Assembly (NCBI RefSeq): GCF_000473245.1 | Contig: NC_022524.1 | Location: 1,636,501-1,700,500, forward strand | Length of the DNA stretch: 64,000 nt | Origin: Bacillus infantis NRRL B-14911 | Lineage (GTDB): Bacteria > Bacillota > Bacilli > Bacillales > Cytobacillaceae | Reading direction: 5' to 3' | Part shown: piece after piece, positions 15,760-25,090 of the stretch | Numbering within the stretch: the stretch's first letter is position 1 | Layout: each line of letters opens with the position of its first letter | Notes under the pieces: model-generated | The model's input: only the letters and a program-made list of their open reading frames with translations | The model's database searches: none | What the model was told of the DNA's origin: nothing | Position numbers and translations under genes: made by a program

Positions 15760-16010
15760 ATAGATTCCTCCTGGTTAATATGAAAAAATTTAATGAATCT
15801 CCTGATACTTTATCACTAAGCAGAGTGTTTGAGAAGCCTGCACTCTAATCTGGAAACGGGTCCTCTGGCGGAAAATTATAGAAAGAACGAAAAAAACTCA
15901 AATCACGAATCAGGATAAAAGTTTCATGAAATCGTAAAAAAAAGGATAGTCCTGGTCAGGTTCATTTGCTATTGTATGAATAAAGAATTATTTTTCGAAG
16001 GGGAATCGGC

Positions 16011-17429
16011 ATGTGGAAAGGATTGTTTCTCAGTTTTTTGGCATTAGGGACTGTAATCGGCGCAATGCTGTTCTTTCAGTGGAATGCCTACTCCAAACAG
16101 TCAGAGCCTTCTAAGGTGCTGGAGTCAGCCCAACAGGAGCTGACAATAGAAACAACACAAGATCAATTATTCGTTACACAGACAATAAAAGGCCTGTCGA
16201 AAGGCAAAGAATACAGAACTGTCAACACAGAAAAGCAGTTCAGATGGGAATGTCCCGGCATAGAAGGGAAGGGATGCAGCTCTTCTGATGAGGATCCGTC
16301 CACATTCATTTCTGAAGACGGCAGCCTCACCTTCGAATATATAATCCCTGTGGGCGCTTCTCCAGCCGCGTTCCTGCTGACTGATTGGACGACCATGATT
16401 CCTGATGTTCACATAGATGATACACTCACCGTCATTGTAGATTCCTCCAGAAGGTCCGGAACCTGGTCTGCCGGCGGCCGCCCGGAAGGGTACAAGCAGG
16501 GAGAGCTGATCGATTATTATGTGTTTGAACGGGAAGGAGACGCACCGGCAGTCTTCTGGCAGGCTGAAAAGCTGAACACTTTTGAGGCAGGCGATAATGT
16601 CATCTTTTTAGCTGCGGAAAAAGAAAACGGACTTGCCATAGCTCCGGAATCGGCGGAGAAAATGGCAGATCTTCCGTTCTTAACTTTAATACAAACCAGT
16701 TCCTATAAAGAAGCTGCCGGCAGCGGACTAATGATTATCAATCCCGGAACTGATCCAAATGAGCTGATGGCTAAAATTCTGTCTCAAGCTCTAAAAGAGA
16801 AATTCAGCGGGACACCTCCTGGTGAAACCTGGCTGCTGGATTTAGCAGCTTCGGCAGCACTCTCACAGGAGCCTGGCTCTGAAAAGGCAAAAAGTCTTCT
16901 GGCAGGGCTGAAGGAGGTCATGGGTGAAGAAGGAATGGAACGATTTTACTCTTACGTTAAAAACTCGGATTCTCTTAATGCGGAACAGCTGGATCGTTTC
17001 CTTGTAAGTGAGCTTGGAAAAGATACAAGCTATTTCACCTTGAACAAAGATGAGAAAGCTCCTTATATTCCTTTTTATTTTGCCGATGAGCGGAATATAG
17101 ATGTCAATGGGACAGAGTCAGATTTGGAGGCAATCGGCCTGGATGGAAAAACATATTTTCCATTTATTAAAACTGCAGGGCTGCTTGGATTCAAAGCGGA
17201 AAAAGTTTCTGCTAAAGAAATTCTCCTTCAGGGGGCAGGCAATAATAGCTACCGTTTCTATCTGGACAAAAACATTTTCATATACAATGAAGAGGACTAC
17301 GGGCTCCTGGAGAATCCGCTGGTAACAGTAGGATCAGAGCTTTTTATGGACAGTCACTGGCTGGAAGCACTATTTAAAATTAAAGTTGCCGAAGATGAAC
17401 ACAGGATTTCTATCGAAAAAGGCAAATAA
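16011..17429 (+). CDS. Membrane-anchored extracytoplasmic protein of unknown function
   Basis: A 472-aa protein with an uncleaved N-terminal signal anchor (about residues 4-24) and a long extracytoplasmic part. Around 30-180 it is beta-rich with two nearby Cys (CPGIEGKGC), then mixed alpha/beta with an Ala/Leu-rich helical stretch (about 275-345). The final 110 residues (TYFPFIKTAGLLGFKAEKVSAKE onward, read in parts) resemble the stalk-type domain of copper amine oxidase N-termini seen in many Bacilli surface proteins. I do not recognise a specific family. GAAGGGGAATC precedes the ATG. It is monocistronic between ylbG and rsmD, with no counterpart I recall in B. subtilis. Confidence 0.75.
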   Translation: MWKGLFLSFLALGTVIGAMLFFQWNAYSKQSEPSKVLESAQQELTIETTQDQLFVTQTIKGLSKGKEYRTVNTEKQFRWECPGIEGKGCSSSDEDPSTFISEDGSLTFEYIIPVGASPAAFLLTDWTTMIPDVHIDDTLTVIVDSSRRSGTWSAGGRPEGYKQGELIDYYVFEREGDAPAVFWQAEKLNTFEAGDNVIFLAAEKENGLAIAPESAEKMADLPFLTLIQTSSYKEAAGSGLMIINPGTDPNELMAKILSQALKEKFSGTPPGETWLLDLAASAALSQEPGSEKAKSLLAGLKEVMGEEGMERFYSYVKNSDSLNAEQLDRFLVSELGKDTSYFTLNKDEKAPYIPFYFADERNIDVNGTESDLEAIGLDGKTYFPFIKTAGLLGFKAEKVSAKEILLQGAGNNSYRFYLDKNIFIYNEEDYGLLENPLVTVGSELFMDSHWLEALFKIKVAEDEHRISIEKGK

Positions 17430-17430
17430 G

Positions 17431-17455
17431 AAAAGCTGGCGATGCCAGCTTTTTT
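17431..17455 (+). terminator. Intrinsic terminator of the 472-aa protein gene
   Basis: Stem AAAAGCTGGC / GCCAGCTTTT with a GAT loop, followed by further T, directly after the stop. Confidence 0.92.
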
Positions 17456-17545
17456 CATTTGTTCGTCTGTTAAAAGAAAAGAATGTACCGATAACTATCT
17501 AATTTCAAACTTTCCAGCACTCCCGCCATTCTTTTGGCAGAAACA

Positions 17546-17571
17546 GAAAAAAACCCTGCATTCCTGCAGGG
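17546..17571 (-). terminator. Orphan minus-strand terminator
   Basis: On the minus strand, CCCTGCA-GGAA-TGCAGGG is followed by eight T and then CTGTTT. On the plus strand the hairpin has no T tail. No convincing minus-strand gene lies within the next 600 bases upstream, so it may end a small RNA or be a relic. Confidence 0.6.
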
Positions 17572-17631
17572 CCCTTCTATATCCCATAGGGACAGAAGGC
17601 AAAGGGAGAGGAGAAACCGGAGGAAGAACTT

Positions 17632-17751
17632 ATGGGGAAACGTAAGTCTTCTCCGCGGTTGGCAACAACACCCTCGAATAGATGTTGTTACTTACATTAT
17701 TTCCATAAAGAACACGGTTATACACCTTTTGGGAACATTTTTTGCAGTTAA
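17632..17751 (+). CDS. Possible small ORF of 39 codons (doubtful)
   Basis: ATG at 17632 lies eight bases after a perfect GGAGG (17619-17623) and opens a 39-codon frame to TAA at 17749. The peptide starts MGKRKSSPRLATTPSNRCC and continues with an aromatic and His-rich part (YLHYFHKEHGYTPF) ending in CS. It is basic and Cys-containing, with no membrane helix. It resembles nothing I can name. It lies in the 760-base gap between the 472-aa gene and rsmD, just before a repeat, so chance is a real possibility. Confidence 0.3.
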   Translation: MGKRKSSPRLATTPSNRCCYLHYFHKEHGYTPFGNIFCS

Positions 17752-17764
17752 GGAAATTTACTAA

Positions 17765-17934
17765 TCCAGCGCCTGCCCCTCGAGTCATAAGCCAAGCCCC
17801 CCCCAAAAGGCAAAGAACGCCTTTTCGGGTGTCTTGTCTTAAGGCCCCCAGGATGGGGGTCATGCAGACGTTGCCACAGGACGTGCCGTTCTTAGTCTGC
17901 GTTCCTTAAGTGAGCAAGGCGCTTCCGCTTTTCT
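17765..17934 (+). repeat. Intergenic palindromic repeat, copy 1 (with insertion)
   Basis: Begins CCAGCGCCTGCCCCTCGAG and ends GCAAGGCGCTTCCGCTTTTC, the same boundaries as copy 2. The core can form a stem (CATAAG.CAAG against CTTG.CTTATG-like sequence, with AAAGGC...GCCTTTT at the top). Compared with copy 2, the short link after GTCTTA is replaced by about 70 bases containing CCACAGGACGTGCCGTTC. Non-coding; elements of this type are common between Bacillaceae genes. Confidence 0.8.
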
Positions 17935-17970
17935 GCAAAGAAGAATGTGGTATTTCTCTACTTCGGTCAC

Positions 17971-18091
17971 TGTCCAGCTCCAGCGCCTACCCCCTCGAGT
18001 CATAAGCCAAGCCCCCAAAAAGGCAAAGAACGCCTTTTCGGGTGTCTTGTCTTATGCTTGTCAGGGGTGAGCAAGGCGCTTCCGCTTTTCT
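17971..18091 (+). repeat. Intergenic palindromic repeat, copy 2
   Basis: A direct repeat of the preceding element, without the insertion. It shares the block from CCTCGAGTCATAAGCCAAGC through CAAAGAACGCCTTTTCGGG to GCAAGGCGCTTCCGCTTTTCT. Internal complementarity (GTCATAAG / CTTATGC, AAAGGC / GCCTTTT) predicts a long hairpin or cruciform. It lies about 100 bases upstream of rsmD; the rest of this gap holds nothing I can support. Confidence 0.82.
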
Positions 18092-18189
18092 GGTGAATCC
18101 GCTTTCAAATAGCCTGTTGGCGGCATGGGGCGAATTGTGTTAGGATAAATAAGAAAATAAGGGAAAATGTCAAATGATTGTGGTGATGA

Positions 18190-19252
<1,063 letters not shown>

Positions 19253-19253
<1 letters not shown>

Positions 19254-19284
19254 AAATAACCGGCGTGTGCCGGTTATTTTTTTT
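19253..19284. terminator. Bidirectional terminator between coaD and ylbJ
   Basis: Stem AAAATAACCGGC / GCCGGTTATTTT with a GTGT loop and T8 on the plus side. The minus-strand ylbJ stop lies inside it, so converging transcripts end here. Confidence 0.9.
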
Positions 19285-20500
19285 GTGCATCTCCTGCATA
19301 AATTTGCCTGCCCAGCAGGAAAATATAGACAAGCAAAGCTGCGAGTGTTATCAGCGGTCCATGCTCTGCCAGGAAGGCTGCAGCCTGTGAATAAGCATTT
19401 CCGCCAAATAGCCCAACAGGCAAAGCATTGGAAGGGGCATCTGTATGATAGAACCTCTCATAGACTGGCCCCCAAAGAAGAAAGGCGAACATAGCCGCAG
19501 CAATTCCATGGATGATTCTTGCAGCAAAGAAAGGCTTAAAGCCGATATCTGTCTGGGCCAGAATGCTGGCCACCTGAGCCTGTACACTAAACCCTGAGAA
19601 TCCCAGTACAAGACTTGTTACGATCACCTGCTGCATCAGGGTGGCCTGCTGAATCTGGCTCGTCATCTGGCTTCCCAGTGTTATTTCAAACAGACCTGAT
19701 ATAAATGGGATGCTGAGCTCGGAAGGAAGACTGATGCTGCTGAAGGCGACTGCTATGAATTCGGCTGCAAAAGCTGTGATATGCAGATGGAAGAGCAATT
19801 TATTGATAACCGAAAATAAGATGATGAAGCCCCCGATCATAAGCAGCGTCTGGACTGATGACATAACAGCGTCGCCGAGCAATTTACCGATGGGCCTGTT
19901 GTCATTGATCCTTGTCTGATGGAGAGCAGAAAACGCAGCCCTGAGAGAATTTTTCCTTTTTGGCTTTGAGCGGGTCATCTCTTCTTTTCTTCCATAAAAT
20001 CGCATAATCAGGCCGACAGTAATATTTCCAAGATAGTGGGCCAGAGCCAGTATGATGCCGATTTTTGCATTGTTGAAAAAACCGACAGAGACTGCTCCAA
20101 AAATAAACAGGGGGTTGGATGAGTTTGTAAAAGAAACGAGCCTTTCAGCTTCTGTTTTAGTCAGCTGATCTTCCTGGCGCAGCCTGGCAGTAAGTTTTGC
20201 CCCGGCAGGATAGCCTGAAGCCATCCCCATCGCCCAGACAAAACCTCCGACGCCCGGAACGCGGAAAAGCGGCCGCATGAGCGGCTCCAGCAAAACGCCG
20301 AGGAATTTGACCACCCCGAATCCAATCAGCATCTCAGATACTATGAAAAAGGGGAGGAGAGAAGGAAAGACAATTTCCCACCACATATTGAGGCCTCTAA
20401 TCGACGCGTCGACTGATTCTTGTGGAAAGGATATGAGCGATACAGCCATTAATGTAACGGATGAAGCTAATATGAGTGTTTTTAGTTTGGAACGCAACAC
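19274..20500 (-). CDS. ylbJ: Sporulation integral membrane protein YlbJ
   Basis: A 408-aa polytopic membrane protein with two nucleoside-recognition (Gate) type domains, the organisation of YlbJ and its relatives SpoIIM-era SpmA/SpmB. In B. subtilis ylbJ is a mother-cell gene needed for normal spore heat resistance. Visible are NMWWEIVFPSLLPFFIVSEM (about 37-56), GMASGYPAGAKLTARL, FTNSSNPLFIFGAVSVGFF and later FISGLFEITLGSQM. A TTG at 20506 is too close to the ribosome-binding site (AAGGGAGGA); the GTG at 20500, eight bases from it, is the better start. Monocistronic on the minus strand. Confidence 0.93.
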   Translation of the reverse strand: MLRSKLKTLILASSVTLMAVSLISFPQESVDASIRGLNMWWEIVFPSLLPFFIVSEMLIGFGVVKFLGVLLEPLMRPLFRVPGVGGFVWAMGMASGYPAGAKLTARLRQEDQLTKTEAERLVSFTNSSNPLFIFGAVSVGFFNNAKIGIILALAHYLGNITVGLIMRFYGRKEEMTRSKPKRKNSLRAAFSALHQTRINDNRPIGKLLGDAVMSSVQTLLMIGGFIILFSVINKLLFHLHITAFAAEFIAVAFSSISLPSELSIPFISGLFEITLGSQMTSQIQQATLMQQVIVTSLVLGFSGFSVQAQVASILAQTDIGFKPFFAARIIHGIAAAMFAFLLWGPVYERFYHTDAPSNALPVGLFGGNAYSQAAAFLAEHGPLITLAALLVYIFLLGRQIYAGDAQKK

Positions 20501-20826
20501 CGGCAAATCCTCCCTTATCAGGTAAACAAACTGTGCAGCTCATGCAGAACAGTGATAAACTGTATTTATAATCAGCGGGCCGGGTCTGGAGCGGCAAACC
20601 GTCCCTCCTGAGGCGCAGTAGATTTTTCAGCCAATATACAGGGTTTTCCATTTGCTTTGCCCAATCGGCTTCAGCCGGGCACGCCTTGTCCCCATATATC
20701 CCAATATACTCATAGAAAGATAAAATAGACCATAAGATTAAACCAGGCTTTATTGTGTTTGATGCGGAGGTAAGCAAATTCTTGACTATCGCCCGCCATG
20801 AGTCATATATAAAAGGGGGGATGCTG

Positions 20827-21627
20827 ATGAGGCAGCCCGTGATTGGATTGGCGCTGGGATCAGGGGGAGCCAGGGGGTTCGCCCATCTTGGCGTCATCAA
20901 AGTGCTGAAAGAGGAAGGAATTAACGTCGATGTGATTGCCGGGAGCAGCATGGGAGCGCTTGTAGGCTGCTTTTATGGAGCAGGACTGGACATTGACAGG
21001 CTCTATAAGCTGGCAGGTGCTTTCAAAAGAAAGTACTATCTTGATTTTACAGTGCCGAAGATGGGGTTTCTGGCTGGCAAGAAGGTGAAGGAACTTATTC
21101 GATTGTTTACCCATGGCAAGAACCTGGAAGATCTTGATATCCCTGTCAGAGTGGTTGCAACTGATCTTAAGGCAGGGGAAAAAGTTGTTTTCAGCAAAGG
21201 GCCGATTGCTGATGCCGTCAGGGCAAGCATATCAATACCCGGGATTTTCACTCCGGAAAAACTGGAAGACCGGCTCCTGGTCGATGGGGGAGTCATTGAC
21301 AGGGTGCCGGTGTCAGTTGTCGAAGAAATGGGAGCGGACCTGATCATAGCTGTCGATGTGTCAAGAGTGAAGACCAGCTCTGACATCACATCGATATTCG
21401 ATGTGATCATGCAAAGCCTGGATATTATGCAGATGGAGCTCGTTTCGAACCGGGAGATCGCCTCTGATATCATGATCAGACCGCATGTGGAAATGTACAG
21501 CTCAAGGGCTTTCACCAATATTGAAGATATCATCAGGATTGGGGAAGAGGAAGCAAGAAAGCAAGTTCCCAGAATAAAGGAAGCTATTCAAAATTGGAAG
21601 GGGCAAGAAGACGATGAAGAGAAATAA
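20827..21627 (+). CDS. ylbK: Patatin-like phospholipase YlbK
   Basis: A 266-aa patatin-type serine hydrolase. The oxyanion loop GSGGARG (about 10-16), the nucleophile elbow GSSMG (Ser41) and the DGG of the Ser-Asp dyad (Asp near 153) are all present, so it should be catalytically active on lipid esters; the substrate is unknown. Further family sequence is VSRVKTSSDITSIFDVIMQ. The frame is open from 20755 and another ATG lies at 20821, but AAAGGGGGG ends at 20820, leaving the ATG at 20827 properly spaced. It overlaps ylbL by 14 bases, implying co-translation. Confidence 0.92.
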   Translation: MRQPVIGLALGSGGARGFAHLGVIKVLKEEGINVDVIAGSSMGALVGCFYGAGLDIDRLYKLAGAFKRKYYLDFTVPKMGFLAGKKVKELIRLFTHGKNLEDLDIPVRVVATDLKAGEKVVFSKGPIADAVRASISIPGIFTPEKLEDRLLVDGGVIDRVPVSVVEEMGADLIIAVDVSRVKTSSDITSIFDVIMQSLDIMQMELVSNREIASDIMIRPHVEMYSSRAFTNIEDIIRIGEEEARKQVPRIKEAIQNWKGQEDDEEK

Positions 21628-22636
21628 AATCTTCCTCCGTTCCTTCTTTATCGCTGCAGTGATTTTGCTGGCAGGGTTTTTCTATTATCTGCCTTACTAT
21701 GTAACAAAACCAGGCATGGCCAAGCAGCTGGAACCGATAATTGAAGTGGAAGGCGGATATGATGAGGCAGGGGACTTCATGCTTACAACCGTCAGGATGG
21801 GCAGGGCCAATATTTACTCCTATCTGACTGCAAAGGTGAGCAAGTTCCAGGAAATCTATCCTGTCGAGGAAATTAGGCGCGAAGATGAAACTGATGAAGA
21901 ATACAATGTCCGCCAGCTGCATCTGATGGACACATCAAAAACAGCAGCCATTGAGGTTGCCTATAAAAAGGCTGGCCTGCCGGTGGATTATGAGTACAGA
22001 GGGGTCTATGTGATGAATGTCCTGCCTGATATGCCTGCTGACGGAGTGCTGAAGGCCGGCGATATGATAACACAAGTCGACCATCAGAAATTCAAGTCGT
22101 CTGAAGAATTCATTTCATATGTCAGCAAACAAAAAGAGGGAGACACCATTACACTTGCCTATAAAAGAGGCGGGGAGAGCAAAGAAGCAGAGGTTTCCCT
22201 GAAAGCTTTCAAGGATGATCCTGATAAAGTCGGGATCGGCATATCGCTTGTCGATGACAAGGAGATTAAAGTCGAGCCGGAAGTCAGCCTCAATACAGAG
22301 GAAATAGGCGGTCCGTCCGCTGGATTGATGTTTTCACTGGAAATCTACAATCAGCTGACTAAGGAAGACTTGACAAGAGGTTATCAGATTGCAGGAACAG
22401 GAACCATTTCTGCCGATGGAACAGTCGGAAGGATTGGCGGGATTGAGCAGAAAATTGTAGCGGCCGACAAAGCTGGCGCAGAAATCTTTCTGGCGCCGAA
22501 TGAAAATGGCGCAGCCGGGTCGAACTACAGCGAAGCAGCAAAAACTGCCGAGGAGATCGGGACAGATATGAAAATCATTCCGATCAACACATTTGAAGAA
22601 GCGGTAGATTATTTGGAAGGTTTGGATCCAAAATAA
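21614..22636 (+). CDS. ylbL: Membrane-anchored PDZ/Lon-type protease YlbL
   Basis: A 340-aa S16-type serine protease. A membrane anchor (about 10-28) is followed by an extracytoplasmic domain, a PDZ domain (about 115-205, with GVLKAGDMITQVDHQKF) and a Lon-like proteolytic domain (about 225-335). The catalytic Ser is in GGPSAG (Ser235) and the Lys in GGIEQK (Lys280), the same spacing class as Lon, so the dyad is intact. The Streptococcus relative SepM processes a peptide pheromone; B. subtilis YlbL is linked to relief of a DNA-damage checkpoint. It starts inside the end of ylbK and ends at a terminator. Confidence 0.93.
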   Translation: MKRNKIFLRSFFIAAVILLAGFFYYLPYYVTKPGMAKQLEPIIEVEGGYDEAGDFMLTTVRMGRANIYSYLTAKVSKFQEIYPVEEIRREDETDEEYNVRQLHLMDTSKTAAIEVAYKKAGLPVDYEYRGVYVMNVLPDMPADGVLKAGDMITQVDHQKFKSSEEFISYVSKQKEGDTITLAYKRGGESKEAEVSLKAFKDDPDKVGIGISLVDDKEIKVEPEVSLNTEEIGGPSAGLMFSLEIYNQLTKEDLTRGYQIAGTGTISADGTVGRIGGIEQKIVAADKAGAEIFLAPNENGAAGSNYSEAAKTAEEIGTDMKIIPINTFEEAVDYLEGLDPK

Positions 22637-22639
22637 CTA

Positions 22640-22674
22640 AGCAGGCAGGATCAATCCCTGCCTGCTCCTTTTTT
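22640..22674 (+). terminator. Intrinsic terminator of ylbKL
   Basis: Stem AGCAGGCAGG / CCTGCCTGCT with a short AT loop followed by CCTTTTTTG. It also faces the end of the minus-strand tmcAL gene. Confidence 0.88.
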
Positions 22675-22675
22675 G

Positions 22676-23902
22676 TCAGGCCCTGCTGCCTTTCAGATAG
22701 ATTGGCGGCTGAGTGTATTCCATTTCCAGCAGTTTCTGGCGCTGCGGATGTGGGAGGGCTGAAGCATAGATCCTGGCTGCACGTATATCCTGCCGCAGAG
22801 CTTCTTCCGGGCTGGAAGACAGCTTGGAGATGAGAGGCAGGCCGAGGCTTCCTTTTTGCCTGTTTAAATATATCCGCCCTTCCTCACTCATTCCAAGCAG
22901 CCTGAGGTAGGATGCTGACTTAGGCTGCGGCAGCATTTCTTCTTTTTTCGTGTTAGTCAGTATATGGACACAAGCGCGCTGCAGCCTTGTCCATGTATAC
23001 CGCTTCGTTTTTATGGATTCCATGAATTCATGGAAGGTTCCTGCCTTTATAGCCGAAAGCATGACTCTGTTTTCAAGGCCCTCTTCCATTTCATAGATTT
23101 CCTTTAGTTCAGGAGCTGACATCTGGAGCAGCCGGTACTTGAGGAAGGGCCAGTACATTTCCCACTTGTGGAAGGCACCGAAGGTTTTTTTATAATCTTC
23201 CATGATTTCAAGCGTTGTTCCAGGAACGTAAGATTTGATATCGGTCAGTACCTTCCCTTCTGAAAACAAAGCTTTCCTAATGCTCGTTGCACTTGCAATG
23301 GTCTCTGATGAGAAGTATTCGTCATGGTAGCCGGCACTTTTTCTTTCGACAGTCAGGAGCTCCAATTTTCGATGGCGGGAATGGACCGACTTGGCGTACT
23401 GATAGCCGAGAATATTGTTAGGCTTGGACAGGTCCAGACCATCTTCGCCAAGCCCGAGATCTTTGAAAGCAAGGGACAATGCTTTAGGATAGCTGTTTCC
23501 GTCTCTCATATGGTGCTTGACCCTTTCCTGATAGGCTTCATTATGCTTGTCGAGCAAATGGACGGTAAAATTGAATTTATCGATGTCTCCTGATTCGCTC
23601 CCAAAGCAGAGGGAGCTGCATCCTGAGGCAGCAAGAATGGAAACCGCCCCGTCCGCAAAAGTTTCGGCATTTTGAACAGCGAATTTATAGGGAAGCTCAA
23701 AGACGAGGTCGGCGCCGGCTTTTAACGCCATTTCAGCCCTTGCCCATTTCGAGAGCAGCGCCGGTTCGCCTCTTTGGAGGAAATTTCCGCTCATGACAGC
23801 AATGGCAATATCTGCGCCTGCTGCTTCCCTCGATTTTTCCAGATGATATAAATGCCCGTTATGGAAAGGATTATACTCAACGATTACACCAACTGCTTTC
23901 AT
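22676..23902 (-). CDS. tmcAL: tRNA(Met) cytidine acetate ligase TmcAL
   Basis: Forms N4-acetylcytidine at position 34 of elongator tRNA(Met) from acetate and ATP, securing AUG decoding. The 408-aa protein has a nucleotidyltransferase domain with the HxGH motif in VEYNPFHNGHLYHL (about 8-21), then SGNFLQRGEPALLSKWARAEMAL (read in parts) and FGSESGD, all typical of the TmcAL/YlbM family. The C-terminal half provides tRNA contacts. The start follows AAGGGGAATG on the minus strand. It is divergent from ylbN-rpmF, as in B. subtilis. Confidence 0.95.
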   Translation of the reverse strand: MKAVGVIVEYNPFHNGHLYHLEKSREAAGADIAIAVMSGNFLQRGEPALLSKWARAEMALKAGADLVFELPYKFAVQNAETFADGAVSILAASGCSSLCFGSESGDIDKFNFTVHLLDKHNEAYQERVKHHMRDGNSYPKALSLAFKDLGLGEDGLDLSKPNNILGYQYAKSVHSRHRKLELLTVERKSAGYHDEYFSSETIASATSIRKALFSEGKVLTDIKSYVPGTTLEIMEDYKKTFGAFHKWEMYWPFLKYRLLQMSAPELKEIYEMEEGLENRVMLSAIKAGTFHEFMESIKTKRYTWTRLQRACVHILTNTKKEEMLPQPKSASYLRLLGMSEEGRIYLNRQKGSLGLPLISKLSSSPEEALRQDIRAARIYASALPHPQRQKLLEMEYTQPPIYLKGSRA

Positions 23903-24070
23903 AAGAACATTCCCCTTATAATGGTTTAATATCGGCTGCTTGTGATAAACCTATATTATAGTGACAGAAGCTATAATGGTAGATGAGCCTTATCCTTCAA
24001 GCGGAAAAAGCCCGGAAAATAAGCCGATTCTGCGTTTAACTAGCTTAAATTATAGTGTAAAGAAAAAATA

Positions 24071-24099
24071 TTGACAAATAATTATATGAAAGCTATAAT
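24071..24099 (+). promoter_or_regulatory. Strong sigma-A promoter of ylbN-rpmF
   Basis: Perfect consensus hexamers TTGACA (24071-24076) and TATAAT (24094-24099) separated by 17 bases. Transcription should start near 24106, about 20 bases before ylbN. A consensus promoter fits a ribosomal-protein transcript. Confidence 0.92.
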
Positions 24100-24126
24100 T
24101 ACTTTTGTTGCCTTGGGGTGATTCGT

Positions 24127-24648
24127 ATGAAATGGACAATAAGTCAATTACAGAAATATCGAAGCAAGGATTATCCGATCGATGAAACAGTGGATGTGAG
24201 CGGGATCAGGGAAACCGACCCGACGATCAGAGAAGTTTCTCCGATTCATATATTTGGCCGGGCGGATATAGATTCGTCCAAGGTGACTTTTCATTTAACG
24301 ATTAAAGGTCATCTGGTGCTGCCTTGTTCTCGTACGTTAGTTGATGTGCATTATCCAATTAATGTTGAAACAACTGAAACATTCCTCTTAAAAGGTTTGG
24401 ATTATGAAACCGAAGAGGAAACCCATCAGGTGAAAGGCGATGTCATTGATCTTCAGCCGATCATTGAAGAAATCCTTTTGCTTGAAGTCCCTATGCAGGT
24501 TTTTTGCGAGGACAGCGGTGAAGAGGGTGCCCCCCAATCCGGCAAGGACTGGGAAGTCATCCAGGAGGAAGACCTTCAAAAAAAAGTCGACCCCCGGCTT
24601 GCTGGGCTTGCGAATTTCTTTGATCAAAATGATCCCTCCGGCGAATAG
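24127..24648 (+). CDS. ylbN: DUF177 family protein YlbN (YceD-like)
   Basis: A 173-aa member of the DUF177/YceD family, widely found immediately upstream of rpmF and thought to act in 23S rRNA accumulation or large-subunit assembly; the exact role is unsettled. The sequence is strand-rich, with VTFHLTIKGHLVLPCSRTLVDVHYPI (read in parts) and the acidic C-terminal half typical of the family (ending near RLAGLANFFDQNDP). The frame opens at a GTG at 24118 within GGGGTGA, which serves as the ribosome-binding site for the ATG at 24127. It is co-transcribed with rpmF. Confidence 0.9.
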   Translation: MKWTISQLQKYRSKDYPIDETVDVSGIRETDPTIREVSPIHIFGRADIDSSKVTFHLTIKGHLVLPCSRTLVDVHYPINVETTETFLLKGLDYETEEETHQVKGDVIDLQPIIEEILLLEVPMQVFCEDSGEEGAPQSGKDWEVIQEEDLQKKVDPRLAGLANFFDQNDPSGE

Positions 24649-24776
24649 CAGGAAGACTGGGATTATGATCCCCGGAATATTTCCGGACTAATGAACTACT
24701 ACAAGAAGCATTTGAAGAATCCAGCGAATACCTGGCCTTCATAACTTTCTTAATACTCTTTAAGGAGGTGGGAAGA

Positions 24777-24950
24777 ATGGCTGTACCTTTTAGAAGAACT
24801 TCTAAAACTGCGAAAAGAAAACGTCGCACTCATTTCAAACTGCAAGTGCCTGGTATGGTAGAATGCCCAAACTGTGGTGAGATGAAACTTGCTCACCGCG
24901 TGTGCAAGGCTTGCGGAACATACAAAGGAAAAGAAGTTGTTAACGACTAA
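24777..24950 (+). CDS. rpmF: 50S ribosomal protein L32
   Basis: A 57-aa ribosomal protein L32 of the large subunit. The start [19 protein letters not shown] is the universal L32 N-terminus. A zinc ribbon is complete, with Cys at 30, 33, 43 and 46 (CPNCG, CKACG), so this is the zinc-binding form. The ATG at 24777 is set by TAAGGAGGTGG just upstream; a GTG nine bases earlier lies within that site and is not used. It shares the ylbN promoter and has its own terminator. Confidence 0.97.
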   Translation: MAVPFRRTSKTAKRKRRTHFKLQVPGMVECPNCGEMKLAHRVCKACGTYKGKEVVND

Positions 24951-24959
24951 TTTTCACCT

Positions 24960-24996
24960 TTAAAAGCACAGGGATTTTGTCCCTGTGCTTTTAATT
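24960..24996 (+). terminator. Intrinsic terminator of ylbN-rpmF
   Basis: Long stem TTAAAAGCACAGGG / CCCTGTGCTTTTAA with a seven-base loop, followed by TTT; the T-rich end is part of the stem. Confidence 0.88.
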
Positions 24997-25090
24997 TGGG
25001 CTTTTTTGGGGGAGCTGGGCTGTTCTGCGATTTTATTGCTATTTAGCTGGACTTCTTCCTATAATGGAAGAAAAGTGAAGGAAGATGATG

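Noticed and set aside
17630-17863. 77-codon minus-strand ORF in the gap before rsmD
   Set aside because: It runs through the intergenic repeat, lacks a ribosome-binding site and has no plausible protein features.
20782-20811. TTGACT-N18-TATATA promoter upstream of ylbK
   Set aside because: A start from it would fall at about 20818, inside the ylbK ribosome-binding site, which would remove it from the message.
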